This document shows positions 40,148-50,155 of a stretch of 64,000 bases of DNA, piece by piece (within the stretch, counting starts at the first letter, position 1; each line of letters begins with the position of its first letter). A program made the translations under genes and the position numbers. The DNA comes from Chloroflexota bacterium (GTDB lineage: Bacteria; Chloroflexota; Dehalococcoidia; Lucifugimonadales; Lucifugimonadaceae). The stretch lies in assembly GCA_027624075.1 (NCBI GenBank), contig JAQBUH010000001.1:149150-213149 (forward strand), written 5' to 3'. The notes beneath the pieces are model-generated. The model saw nothing but the letters and a program-made list of their open reading frames with translations. It was not told where the DNA came from and did not search any database.

Positions 40148-41503
40148 ATGACAACCGCAGCAGCACCATCACCAACTATCGCAAGCTACGCCCGCGACTT
40201 CGATGAGCTAAAGAAGTCGCGGGGTGGCGACGCCTCGCCGTTGCTGGCTTCCCTGCGCGAGCGGGCCTGGAGCGAGTTCGAGCGGCTGGGCTTTCCAACA
40301 ACACGGCGCGGCAACGAGCTCTGGAAGTACACGGACCTGCGACGCCTCGACTCGGAGGCGTTCACACGCGTGTCTGCGGACAGTATCGGCGATATCACCG
40401 CTGAAACTATTAGAGAGCGGTCGCCCTGGAGCGACGATTGGCACACAGCGGTTGTCATTGATGGCCAGTTCGTGTCTGCCTTGAGCCGGAACCTGTCTGT
40501 CGAAGGTCTGTCGATATCGGAGCTAGTGCAATCTGCGGCCGATGATGGGCAGAGTGTTGATCTGGCGCTCGGAAAGCTTGCGGTGATAGAGGGCAACCCG
40601 TTCGTTGCGCTGAACACCGCCCTGTTCGAGTCCGGCGTACTGATATGCGTCGCAGACGGCGCTGAAATCGAACGTCCGGTGCATGTTCTGAACCTGTTCA
40701 CGGACGGCGCTGACAACCGGGCCTTCTACCCGCGCACGCTGCTGCAGGCCGGCGCCAACTCGAATGTCACCGTCATCGAGAGCTTCGTGAGCCTGGGCGC
40801 TGGTCCGCAGCTGGTCGCTCCCGTGTTTGAGATCGCCCTGGGAAGCGGCTCGCACGTGCGGCACTGCCGCGTTCAACTGGAGAACGACAGGTCGGTCCAT
40901 CTCGGAACAACGCGGGTAGATCTTCCCGCCAACTCCGAGTTCAACTCGACGACCTTTGCCACGGGTCCTGCGATCGGCCGCAATGACGTCCACACGCGGT
41001 TGTCAGGAGAAGGCGCCGCATGCACGCTCCACGGCCTCTACATCACGAACGGCTCATCGCACCAGGACAACGAGATAAGCACCACGCATGAGAAGCCGCA
41101 CGGCACAAGCCACCAGTACTACAAAGGAATCCTTGCCGGGAAGTCACGGGCCGTGTTCAGCGGCAAGGTCCTTGTTAAACCCGGCGCGATGAAGACGGTG
41201 GCTCAGCAGAAGGACCTCAACCTCCTGCTTTCTCGCGGCGTCGAGATCGACACAAAGCCGAGTCTCGAAATCTACGCAGATGATGTTAAGTGTGCGCACG
41301 GCGCAACCGCGGGGCACGTTGACCCGAACATGCTCTTCTACCTGCTTTCACGAGGCGTGAGCCACCATGAAGCCGCCAAAATGCTGATCATCGGCTTCGC
41401 GTCTGAGATTGTCGACGAATTCGAGCCCGCGCCGCTCAGGGAGTACCTGTACCGGAAGCTTGAGCAGATCGTTCCGGAGCTAGAGTCAGAAGGAATCCTG
41501 TAG
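40148..41503 (+). CDS. sufD: Fe-S cluster assembly protein SufD
   Basis: SufD C-terminal HEKPHGTSHQYYKGILAGKSRAVFSGKVLVKPGAMKTVAQQKDLNLLLSRGVEIDTKPSLEIYADDVKCAHGATAGHVDPNMLFYLLSRG. Confidence 0.96.
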   Translation: MTTAAAPSPTIASYARDFDELKKSRGGDASPLLASLRERAWSEFERLGFPTTRRGNELWKYTDLRRLDSEAFTRVSADSIGDITAETIRERSPWSDDWHTAVVIDGQFVSALSRNLSVEGLSISELVQSAADDGQSVDLALGKLAVIEGNPFVALNTALFESGVLICVADGAEIERPVHVLNLFTDGADNRAFYPRTLLQAGANSNVTVIESFVSLGAGPQLVAPVFEIALGSGSHVRHCRVQLENDRSVHLGTTRVDLPANSEFNSTTFATGPAIGRNDVHTRLSGEGAACTLHGLYITNGSSHQDNEISTTHEKPHGTSHQYYKGILAGKSRAVFSGKVLVKPGAMKTVAQQKDLNLLLSRGVEIDTKPSLEIYADDVKCAHGATAGHVDPNMLFYLLSRGVSHHEAAKMLIIGFASEIVDEFEPAPLREYLYRKLEQIVPELESEGIL

Positions 41504-41505
41504 CC

Positions 41506-41826
41506 ATGGATGACGTTGAGTACTTTGCGGTAGCCACGCGTGACGATATTGAGCCTGGTGAGGTGTTTGTCTCGGTAGTCGAGGGAACGCCCGTGGCGAT
41601 CTGCAACGTAGACGGCGTGTTCTATGCGATAAAGGACGCTTGCACACACGATGGCTCTTCGTTTGACACGACAGACCTCGAAGGACCGGAAATATTCTGC
41701 CCTCGCCACGGCGCTGTGTTCAACGTGATCACTGGAGAAGTGCTCGGCGCTCCTGCGACCGTTCCAGTCCCAACTTTTCCAGTGCGCATGAACGGAGACA
41801 CCATCGAGGTCGGACTGGAGCTATAG
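41506..41826 (+). CDS. Rieske [2Fe-2S] ferredoxin-like protein
   Basis: Rieske motifs CTHDGSSF (C-x-H) and CPRHGAVFNVITGE (C-x2-H). Confidence 0.92.
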   Translation: MDDVEYFAVATRDDIEPGEVFVSVVEGTPVAICNVDGVFYAIKDACTHDGSSFDTTDLEGPEIFCPRHGAVFNVITGEVLGAPATVPVPTFPVRMNGDTIEVGLEL

Positions 41827-42027
41827 CGTTTCGGCGCCGTGATTCGCGGATCATCGAAGCGCCGGTCTGTCTTAGCACTGGCTAAACACTGGCAGAGCAC
41901 TGGCCAACCACCGGAATCCCCAGATATGTCGAATGCGAACACATGCCGATGCCTGCCTGGACCGCTCTCAGGCCCTCTCCACCCTCTTCCGGATTTGCCC
42001 CCTCGCCACTGCGACAGAGATCACTGA

Positions 42028-43257
42028 ATGACACTGGATGTACAAAAGATTCGGGCAGACTTCCCGATCCTCAGCCGCAAAATCGGCAAGCATCCGCTCG
42101 TCTATCTCGACAACGCAGCCACCTCGCAGAAGCCGCGCCAGGTCATCGACGCCCTGGTCGACTATTACACCCGCTACAACGCCAACGTGCATCGCGGGGT
42201 ACACACCCTTTCTATTGAGGCGACCGAGGCATTCGAGGCTGCGCGGGCGAAAGTGGCAAAATTCATCGGCGCCGCCAATCCAGAGTCGATCATATGGACG
42301 CGCAACATCTCTGAGGCGATCAACCTGGTCGCCTACTCGTGGGGTGACACGAACGTCAAGCCTGGCGATGAGATCGTCATCACTGCCATGGAGCACCACT
42401 CGGGCATCGTGCCGTGGCAGCAACTGGCTGCGCGGTCCGGCGCAACCCTCAAGATCATTCCCCGGACTGAGGAAGGCCGCCTCAACATGGATGCGGCGGA
42501 GCGGCTGATCACTCGCAAGACGAAGATCGTCGCCGCTGTGCAGATGTCATCGGTGCTCGGAACAGTCATCGACGTGAAGGCCATCGGCAGGCTCGCTCAC
42601 GACAACGGCGCCCTGATGCTGGTCGATGGAGCGCAGAGCGCGCCGCATTTGCCTGTTGATGTTGAGGAGTTGGGCTGCGACTTCTTCGGGCTGTCCGCGC
42701 ACAAGATGCTGGGGCCGACAGGGATTGGCGTGCTCTACGGCCGGCCGGAGGTCCTTGAGGCGATGCCTCCATGGATGTTCGGCGGCGACATGATTCTTGC
42801 CGTCAGCTACGAGGATGCCTCGTGGAATGACCTGCCGTACAAGTTCGAGGCGGGGACTCCGAACATTGCGGACGCCATCGCAACCGGCGCCGCCGTCGAC
42901 TACCTGGCCGCGCTCGGCATGGACAATGTGCGCTCTCATGAGATTGAACTCACGGGTTACGCGCTTGACCGCTTCGCAGAGCTGGAACGTGTCCGGCTGC
43001 TTGGGCCCCGTGATAACGCGGACCGCGGAGGCATTATCTCCTTCGTACACGACACCATTCACCCTCACGACCTCGGCACCGCGCTCGATCAAATGGGAAT
43101 CGCCATACGGACCGGGCACCACTGCGCCATGCCCCTTGTGCGCAGCTACGAAGTCGTCGCCGCGGCGCGGGCCAGTTTCTACATTTACAACACGCCATCG
43201 GAAGTGGACGCGTTGATCGACGGGATAAAAGCTACAGAGAGGTATTTCCTCAAATGA
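42028..43257 (+). CDS. sufS: Cysteine desulfurase SufS
   Basis: VYLDNAATSQKPRQVIDAL, NIHRGVHTLS-like NVHRGVHTLSIEATEAFE, VDGAQSAPHLPVDVEELGCDFFGLSAHKMLGPTGIGVLYG, RTGHHCAMPL. Confidence 0.97.
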   Translation: MTLDVQKIRADFPILSRKIGKHPLVYLDNAATSQKPRQVIDALVDYYTRYNANVHRGVHTLSIEATEAFEAARAKVAKFIGAANPESIIWTRNISEAINLVAYSWGDTNVKPGDEIVITAMEHHSGIVPWQQLAARSGATLKIIPRTEEGRLNMDAAERLITRKTKIVAAVQMSSVLGTVIDVKAIGRLAHDNGALMLVDGAQSAPHLPVDVEELGCDFFGLSAHKMLGPTGIGVLYGRPEVLEAMPPWMFGGDMILAVSYEDASWNDLPYKFEAGTPNIADAIATGAAVDYLAALGMDNVRSHEIELTGYALDRFAELERVRLLGPRDNADRGGIISFVHDTIHPHDLGTALDQMGIAIRTGHHCAMPLVRSYEVVAAARASFYIYNTPSEVDALIDGIKATERYFLK

Positions 43258-43715
43258 CGGGTGGAACCTCAGGGCTGGACGATCTCGATGAGTTGTACGA
43301 GAGCATCATCCTGGATCATTACCGCAACCCGCGCCATACGGAGCCGCTTGAACACCCGGACGTCGACGTCGAGGCCAATAACCCGTTCTGCGGAGATGAG
43401 ATCCACATCCAGCTCGAACTGGACGGGGACACGGTGACGGGCGTCAGCGTGTCAGGTCGCGGCTGCGCCATCAGTCAATCCTCGGCGTCGCTTCTATCGG
43501 AGATGCTTGAGGACAAGAACGCGGCCGACGCGCTTGAGTTTGTGACCCTGGTCCGCAGAATGATGCGGGGAGACACACTCACCGAAGAGGAAAAGGACAT
43601 TCTCGGTGATGTCGCCGCTCTTGAGGGCGTGAAGCGGTTCCCGGTCCGGATCAAGTGCGCGCTGCTCTCATGGACAGCGCTTGAAGACTCACTGGTTAAC
43701 CGCGCCGGCACGTAG
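43254..43715 (+). CDS. sufU: SufU-type Fe-S scaffold/sulfur acceptor
   Basis: LYESIILDHYRNPRHTEPLEHPDVDVEANNPFCGDEIHIQLELDGDTVTGVSVSGRGCAISQSSASLLSEML...RIKCALLSWTALEDSL. Confidence 0.95.
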   Translation: MTGGTSGLDDLDELYESIILDHYRNPRHTEPLEHPDVDVEANNPFCGDEIHIQLELDGDTVTGVSVSGRGCAISQSSASLLSEMLEDKNAADALEFVTLVRRMMRGDTLTEEEKDILGDVAALEGVKRFPVRIKCALLSWTALEDSLVNRAGT

Positions 43716-43746
43716 AGTCGCCTTGCCCGGCAGGCGGCACAGCTCC

Positions 43747-45444
43747 CTATTCCCGTTTTAGCCACACACGTCTCAGGAAATCACTACTCGCGCCGGAGGT
43801 GTCTGGAACGAGGCCCTGAACGGTCGGCCGCCACATCCACTGTGCCACACCGGTCCCCGGATAGAACCGGTGGACGCCACTCATGATCGCGTCCTGTATC
43901 TGGAGCAGCAGCCTCCCGCGCTCCACAGGATCGTTCTCGACCGCCTGCTGTTCGATCAGGGCGTCCAGCTCTGGCGTCGAGAAGCCGGTCGTGTTCCAGG
44001 GCCCTTCGGAGTGGTAGACGCCGAAGAGTTGGCCGCTCAGGCTCGATACCGGCGGAGGCGCGCCGACGAAGATGTCGTAGTCGCCGCCTATCCAGACGTT
44101 CTCTGCGAACAGTCTCGTAGTTACGCGGACTACTTCCGCCGCCAGTCCGAGTGAGTTCAGGGCGCCGGCAAGGGACTCGGCGGTCTGCGCAAACCTGTCC
44201 GAACCCTGCGCCTCACCGAACTCCCCGACGATAATCGTCAGCCGGTCCGAAGGCGTTAGCCCCGCGCCGTTCAGAAGCCGGTTCGCGGCGTCCGTGTCTC
44301 CGAACATATCTGCATAAAGGCCGTCGAAGTCGGCAGTCCAGTCCGGGTGCGGCAGGTTCAGTCCCACAGACGGCTCAAGCTCGCCACCCCAGATGTCCGT
44401 TAGCGCAGCCTCGAGGTCCCAGGCAAGAAGGACGGCCTGCCGGACTGCGAGCGCGTCCAGGGGTCGGCGGGAGGTGTTCAACGCCAGCTCCACCCCTGTC
44501 CCCGGCCGCGTCATGGTCAGCGTCTGCAACTCTGGGAATCGATCTGTGGCGGACTTGACCTCTTCGAGCGTTGACTGATCCATGTCGAGGATGCCGGACC
44601 GCACGCCCGCTGCGCGCGTCGAGTCCTGCGCTATGAACTGCATACTGAGACCGTCGAGATACGGCAGTCCTGCCTCGTAATAGTCCCGGTTGGCCTCGAA
44701 CGTGGCGCCCGCGGTTGAAGTCTCCTCCAGGACCCAGGGCCCGCTGCCAATCGTCGGGCCGTTGAAAAGATTTCCGTTGAGTTGGACCACCTCTTCGGCC
44801 ACGACCACGGAGTGTCCGTCAGCCAATCTTTCGAAGAACTCGGCGTCCGGGGCATGGAGACGGATGCGCAGCCGGGTTTCGTCGAACGCGGCCACTTCCT
44901 GGATGTTTGCGAGTATCTCGGCGTTCGGCCATCCTGGCTTCATCTGCCTCTGGTAGCTGAATACCACGTCCTGCGCAGTCACTCGCCGGCCGTTAACCGG
45001 CGCGACATCAGGCCAGAATGCGTCTTCGCGCATCTTGAACTCAAACTCGAGCGGCCCGGTCTGTTTCCATGACTCGCACAGATCGCACTCCGGGATGCGG
45101 GAAGGCGCCGGGACTCCGGGTCCGGCCTGGTACCTGAACAGCCGGCTGTACGCTATGCCTGCGCCCCATGTCGCCAGCACGTTTGAGACAGACTGGTGAA
45201 CGTCCTGGTGAGGAGGCGCCTCCTTGATGGCGAAGCGGAGGATGCCGCCGCGTGAGAGTCCGGCAGGCGGCGCCGGGGTCGCAGTTGGAGCAGGGACGGG
45301 GGTTGCGGTTGGCGTTACCAGGCTCGCAGTAGCCGTAGGCAGAGGCGTGGGAGCACCGGGTCCGCCACAGGCAAGCAGCGCGATCTGCAGGCTGAACGCG
45401 ATCAGAAGAGCGATATAACCGCGGGTGCGGGCGGAATGAGTCAA
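43747..45444 (-). CDS. ABC transporter substrate-binding lipoprotein, family 5 (peptide/nickel type)
   Basis: Lipobox IALLACGG; SBP_bac_5 pattern: VTAQDVVFSYQRQM, IGSGPWVLEETSTAGATFEANRDYYE, RQAVLLAWD. No permease/ATPase genes adjacent. Confidence 0.88.
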   Translation of the reverse strand: MTHSARTRGYIALLIAFSLQIALLACGGPGAPTPLPTATASLVTPTATPVPAPTATPAPPAGLSRGGILRFAIKEAPPHQDVHQSVSNVLATWGAGIAYSRLFRYQAGPGVPAPSRIPECDLCESWKQTGPLEFEFKMREDAFWPDVAPVNGRRVTAQDVVFSYQRQMKPGWPNAEILANIQEVAAFDETRLRIRLHAPDAEFFERLADGHSVVVAEEVVQLNGNLFNGPTIGSGPWVLEETSTAGATFEANRDYYEAGLPYLDGLSMQFIAQDSTRAAGVRSGILDMDQSTLEEVKSATDRFPELQTLTMTRPGTGVELALNTSRRPLDALAVRQAVLLAWDLEAALTDIWGGELEPSVGLNLPHPDWTADFDGLYADMFGDTDAANRLLNGAGLTPSDRLTIIVGEFGEAQGSDRFAQTAESLAGALNSLGLAAEVVRVTTRLFAENVWIGGDYDIFVGAPPPVSSLSGQLFGVYHSEGPWNTTGFSTPELDALIEQQAVENDPVERGRLLLQIQDAIMSGVHRFYPGTGVAQWMWRPTVQGLVPDTSGASSDFLRRVWLKRE

Positions 45445-45684
45445 GGGAGATCGGTCTGGCGGGTCCGGGCTGTAGAGTTCAGGCTAACGTTCAGGGGTCG
45501 GGTCACTCACAACTTTACGTTGAATCCCTCGGCGGGAGACCCACAGACAGCCGTTCGCGGCCGTCAATATCTACCTTTTTCCGTACTTACCCCCAAGCCA
45601 GCCAGACCGCTCGCCGGTATGTTAGGTGTACCCGCCGCTTGAATAGCACCCCGCAATGCAATCTCTCCAGGGAGGGATCGTATC

Positions 45685-48024
45685 TTGGCATTGCGGCCTC
45701 TTTGCGACCGAGTTTTCGGTCAAGTTCGAGGCGCCTATCCGGTCCTCGGTAGTCGGATACCGCGCAACAGGGTAGTTAGGTCGGCGACGCTTGTCGCCGC
45801 GTACACAGGCGCGTTCGTTCCACTATCGCAACTCCCAGGGGCAGCCGCCCAGTTCGTGTCGATAGTCCCCGTCGCAATAATCGCCTCGTGGCTGGGTCTC
45901 CGGAGTGGCCTGCTGGCCGCTCTGCTGTTCATCCCTCTGTTGGCAGCACTTTCAGTTGTGTTCCAGGGACAGTCCTGGACATACCTCCTGTTCGAAGGGC
46001 GTCCGGCGGCGCTGCTTTCGCTCATCGCCATGGCCGCGGTCGCCGGGCACGCACGTGATCTCAGATCGCGGCTTGATGAGCAACTGGTCAATAGCGACTC
46101 CGTATTGCTCAAGGTGGACCGCCTGGCGAATGACCGGGCGCACCTGATCTCCCTCGGGATCGAGCTGGCCGACGCGCACTCTGTCACTGAGGTCCACCAG
46201 GTTGTGGACTCACTGATCAAGCGTCGAATCGCGGTGGACCGTATCGCCATAACAGATATCGACAGGGACGCCCGCACCGTAACCATCACGCACGTCAGCG
46301 GCGCCGTCGTCGCTGGATTCGGAGTCGGTGACAGATTTGAACTCGATGACGAGTGGATGAAACGGATCGACCTCCATCGCTCTGCCATGGGTGACACCGA
46401 ATTCACATTGCCATCCGACCAGAATGAAAACTGGCGAGCGGCGGGGTTCAAGTCAACTCTCAGAGTGCCTCTCCGGACACGCGATAGTGTTACAGGCTAT
46501 CTGGCCGTGCTGGCCTACCGGCCGGACGCTTTCAGCGATTCAGACAGCCAACTCCTTCTGTCCGTCGCACAGCATGTGGCTCCGCACGTGCGTGCGGCCT
46601 CGCTTTTAGACGCAAGCATCAAAGAGGCCGGGCTCAGACGGGCACAGAGTGAAGTCGCACGGGCGATGTCCATGAATGCCGGACTCGACACGCTCTGTGG
46701 AGTCGCCGGTATCCAGATAGAGGCGCTGCTGAGTTTCGATCTCGGATTTATCGCCGAGGCTCAGCAGGGCATGGACACGCTTAAGGTCAGGCACACCTTT
46801 GGGAAGCGCTCTGCGATCATCGCCAAAGACAGGAGCTTCGCGTGGGACCCTGACTTCGTAAATCTGGACGACGACGTCAGGTACTGGGACCTGGGGAAGC
46901 TCGAAATAGGAGACGGCGTCTATCCCTTCTCTATCTTTGCGGCAGAAGGGTTCAAGTCCGTAGCCATGGTGACGTTGATGACGGAGGGCGAGCCTATCGG
47001 GTGGCTGGTCATGGCAAGTGCCAGCAGATCGCTGGATGGCGAGTACACGTCCCAGTTGATGCGGGGCATCGGATCACACCTCGCAAACGCAATGGTCAAG
47101 GGGCGGGTCGAGACAGAACAGAAACGATTGCTGGAGCAGCTGGCGGCGCAGAACTCGGAGCTGCGGGCAGCGCGCGCCAGGCTCCTTGAGTCTGAGAATG
47201 AGGTCAAGAAGCAAAACAAGGAGCTCCAGCGGGCCAACGAGGCTAAGAACACGTTCCTGTCATCCGTAAGTCACGAGCTGAAAACGCCCCTCGCAATCAT
47301 GATCGGGTTCGCAGAGCTGCTCGGCATGAACGTGGCCGGCAACCTCAATGAGCAACAGCAAGACCAGCTGCGGATGGTAGAGCGAAATGGCCGTCACCTG
47401 GACCTGCTGGTGAGCGACCTCGTCGATGTCAGCCGCATAGAGTCTGGCAGGCTGGCTGTCAACCTCGAGCCAACCCGGCCAGGCGAGGTCCTGTTGGAGA
47501 TACTCACCGGCCTCGACTCGATAGCTGGCGAGAAGCAACAGCGCATAGTGCGGGAACTCGATTTAGCTGACGCGTGGGTGCGGGCAGACCGTGCCAGGCT
47601 CGGTCAGATCGTCACAAACCTGGTGACGAACGCCTGTAAATACTCTCCGGCCAAGTCGGACATCGTGGTCGGGGCATGCATCGATGACCATGAACTCGTC
47701 GTTGTCGTCAAAGACAGCGGCCTCGGCATCTCCAAAGAAGACCAGCAAAAGCTGTTCACGCCGTTCTTCAGATCTTCCAACGAAGAGGCGCAGAAAGAGA
47801 AGGGAACAGGACTGGGCCTGGTGATCACGCGCTCAATAGTCGAGATGCACGGCGGAACATTGCAGCTAGATTCCGACATCGGCAGAGGCACGACCATCAC
47901 CGTCCGGATGCCCGGAGTGATGGATGAGCCATATAAAGAGCCGGCGGCAAGAAAGCCCGTAGTCCGAGGATCGGTTGCCACACAATCGGTTGATAAACAG
48001 TTAGAAAAGACCGATGCAGCCTAA
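45685..48024 (+). CDS. Membrane-bound GAF-domain sensor histidine kinase
   Basis: TTG start after gggagg; N-terminal TM region; GAF-like segments; HisKA SVSHELKTPLAIMIGFAELLG; HATPase VTNACKYSP, DSGLGISKEDQQKLFTPFFRSS, GTGLGLVITRSIVEMHGG. Confidence 0.9.
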   Translation: MALRPLCDRVFGQVRGAYPVLGSRIPRNRVVRSATLVAAYTGAFVPLSQLPGAAAQFVSIVPVAIIASWLGLRSGLLAALLFIPLLAALSVVFQGQSWTYLLFEGRPAALLSLIAMAAVAGHARDLRSRLDEQLVNSDSVLLKVDRLANDRAHLISLGIELADAHSVTEVHQVVDSLIKRRIAVDRIAITDIDRDARTVTITHVSGAVVAGFGVGDRFELDDEWMKRIDLHRSAMGDTEFTLPSDQNENWRAAGFKSTLRVPLRTRDSVTGYLAVLAYRPDAFSDSDSQLLLSVAQHVAPHVRAASLLDASIKEAGLRRAQSEVARAMSMNAGLDTLCGVAGIQIEALLSFDLGFIAEAQQGMDTLKVRHTFGKRSAIIAKDRSFAWDPDFVNLDDDVRYWDLGKLEIGDGVYPFSIFAAEGFKSVAMVTLMTEGEPIGWLVMASASRSLDGEYTSQLMRGIGSHLANAMVKGRVETEQKRLLEQLAAQNSELRAARARLLESENEVKKQNKELQRANEAKNTFLSSVSHELKTPLAIMIGFAELLGMNVAGNLNEQQQDQLRMVERNGRHLDLLVSDLVDVSRIESGRLAVNLEPTRPGEVLLEILTGLDSIAGEKQQRIVRELDLADAWVRADRARLGQIVTNLVTNACKYSPAKSDIVVGACIDDHELVVVVKDSGLGISKEDQQKLFTPFFRSSNEEAQKEKGTGLGLVITRSIVEMHGGTLQLDSDIGRGTTITVRMPGVMDEPYKEPAARKPVVRGSVATQSVDKQLEKTDAA

Positions 48025-48072
48025 CCAGGCCAATCGGGCCACGGGCGGCTCCGCAACGTGGAGATGTGACAC

Positions 48073-48450
48073 ATGGCCACTGTGCTGATGGCGGACGACA
48101 ATCCGGAGATGCGCCTGTTGCTGACGAATATCCTGCAACAACAGGGTCACCTGGTGATTGAGGCCGCGGACGGGGACGATCTGCTGTTCTGGGTGAAGGA
48201 GGAGAAACCAGACGTGATCCTGGTCGATCTGCAGATGCCGAAGATGGACGGGTTCAAGGTCCTGGAGGCGCTGAAAGCCGACGACAGCGTGAAAGATATT
48301 CCGGTGATCGTGATTAGCGCCAGCCAGAACAAGGCCGATATGGCGATGGCCCATGAGCTTGGAGCTCACGGCTACATTCCGAAACCGTGGTCGGCGCACG
48401 ACCTGGCGACGAGGATCGACTGGGCACTGACGACAAGATGGGGAAGTTAG
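48073..48450 (+). CDS. Stand-alone response-regulator receiver
   Basis: VLMADDNPEMRLLL, VILVDLQMPKMDGFKVLEAL, VIVISAS, GYIPKPWS; no output domain. Confidence 0.93.
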   Translation: MATVLMADDNPEMRLLLTNILQQQGHLVIEAADGDDLLFWVKEEKPDVILVDLQMPKMDGFKVLEALKADDSVKDIPVIVISASQNKADMAMAHELGAHGYIPKPWSAHDLATRIDWALTTRWGS

Positions 48451-48480
48451 CACTCGCAAGATCAGCGGGCTGAGGTTCAT

Positions 48481-48870
48481 GTGGACAAATTAGTGGAAAC
48501 GATACTGGTGGTCGACGATACCGCCGAGATCAGAATGCTGCTCGTGGCCACACTGCAGCAGGCTGGTTACTCGGTGGTCGAGGCCAGCGACGGCTCCGGC
48601 GTCATGAGGTGGGTTGAGGATGTGAGGCCCAGCGCCATCATCCTGGACCTTATGATGCCGGGGATAGACGGCTGGGAGACGCTGGCGCTACTGAAGTCCA
48701 GGGAAGACACGAAGATGATCCCTGTGATCATCTCATCCGCGCTGCGCGGCGACGAGGACCTCGCCAGGGCACGAAGCATGGGTGCGCATGACTATGTGAC
48801 CAAGCCGTGGTCTGCCGCCACCCTGCTGGAGCGCCTGAGGTGGGCGCTCTCAGGCAGCGCCGCAGCCTAG
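48481..48870 (+). CDS. Stand-alone response-regulator receiver
   Basis: ILVVDDTAEIRMLL, AIILDLMMPGIDGWETLALL, VIISSA, DYVTKPWS; no output domain; GTG start. Confidence 0.93.
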   Translation: MDKLVETILVVDDTAEIRMLLVATLQQAGYSVVEASDGSGVMRWVEDVRPSAIILDLMMPGIDGWETLALLKSREDTKMIPVIISSALRGDEDLARARSMGAHDYVTKPWSAATLLERLRWALSGSAAA

Positions 48871-48880
48871 CCTGCACGCT

Positions 48881-49810
48881 TCAGGACTCGTTATCGCGAA
48901 ACCATGCGACTGTGCTTGCGAGTCCGTCGATAAGTTCCGTCTCAGGCTGCCATCCCATGTCCCGCTTGATCTTCGCCGAGTCCAGGCTGATCTTGCCAAT
49001 GTCGCCAGAGCGAGGCGGGCCATAGTTTGCGGCCGTTCCATAACCGCACAACTCCGCAAGCATTCCAAACAGGTCATTCACGTTGGTCCCTCTGCCAGTG
49101 CCCACGTTATATGGCCCATTGCCATCCGACCCCGCCGCCATGATCAGCGCCCTCGCCACATCACCGACATAGACGTAGTCACGCTCGTCCATTCCGTCTC
49201 CGAATATGTTGACCTGCTTGTCTGCAAGCATGGCTCTTGAAAAGATCGCCACCACGCCTGCCTCTCCGTGCGGGTCCTGCCGCGGCCCGTATACGTTTGC
49301 CAGCCTGAGCGTGGTGTGCCTGATACCGAACAGCCGCTCGTACACCGGCAGGTAGACCTCTATCGAACGCTTTGAAGCGCCGTACGGGGAACCTGGGAGC
49401 GCTGGCAGGGTTTCTGGGGCTGGGAGGGTCTCTGGCTCTCCGTACATGGCGCCGCCTGTCGAGACGAAGACGAACTTCGCAGGGTCCCCGGGCGTGTTTC
49501 GAATAGCGTCGAGCACGTTCAGCGTGCCGAGGATGTTGGTCCTGGCGTCTGTGGCGGGCTCCCTGGCGGACAGCGAGACGCTGATCTGCGCGGCGGCGTG
49601 GAACACCAGGTCAGGCCGAAACTTCGAGACAACCTCGCCGATGCGCTCGTCTGCGATATTCATCTCTTCCAGGCGCGCCGACCGGCTCAGGTTGGCCTGC
49701 CTGCCCGAAGACATGTCGTCGATGGCCAGGACCTCATGCCCGTCATCGACCAGCCGGTCGACAAGGTGGGAGCCGATGAACCCGGCGCCGCCAGTCACAA
49801 TCGTTTTCAT
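48881..49810 (-). CDS. NAD-dependent epimerase (UDP-glucose 4-epimerase-like)
   Basis: MKTIVTGGAGFIGSHLVDRLVDDGHEVLAIDDMSSG, FVSTGGAMYGEPET, PYGASKRSIEVYL, GNGPYNVGTGRGTNVNDLF. Confidence 0.93.
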   Translation of the reverse strand: MKTIVTGGAGFIGSHLVDRLVDDGHEVLAIDDMSSGRQANLSRSARLEEMNIADERIGEVVSKFRPDLVFHAAAQISVSLSAREPATDARTNILGTLNVLDAIRNTPGDPAKFVFVSTGGAMYGEPETLPAPETLPALPGSPYGASKRSIEVYLPVYERLFGIRHTTLRLANVYGPRQDPHGEAGVVAIFSRAMLADKQVNIFGDGMDERDYVYVGDVARALIMAAGSDGNGPYNVGTGRGTNVNDLFGMLAELCGYGTAANYGPPRSGDIGKISLDSAKIKRDMGWQPETELIDGLASTVAWFRDNES

Positions 49811-50093
49811 ATTGAATATCCCTCGATACGGGCAAATATGTGCGCGGCGGGAATCCCCCCACGCCACGCTCACGGCCATCTCCGTCGTAGTTCCAGGCTA
49901 CGTCTTGAGTGGGGACCACAGCCTTGCGGGAATCGGTCATCGTCTTGGATACAAGTGTCTCGCGTTAGTGATTCAGCGTTCGTCGGATGATGCCAGGGCT
50001 GAAAACCTGGGCGATTGAAATTATCGGCAGTCACGACATCACAATAATCGTAATGGCAGAAACTGAGCGATGCTCATTCGGCCCCTGGACGCG

Positions 50094-50126
50094 AAACGCC
50101 CGCCGTATCCAATACGGCGGGCGTTT
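50094..50126. terminator. Intrinsic-terminator-like hairpin downstream of alpha-carbonic anhydrase gene
   Basis: Perfect 15-bp stem aaacgcccgccgtat / atacggcgggcgttt with 3-nt loop (cca). Confidence 0.8.
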
Positions 50127-50155
50127 TAGTCTTCGTGCGGCGTTAGGTTGCGCTC

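Noticed and set aside
43747-45444. Family 5 SBP as nickel supplier for the NiSOD
   Set aside because: Family 5 covers peptides and many other ligands; 40 kb away, no permease genes, no nickel-specific residues identified.
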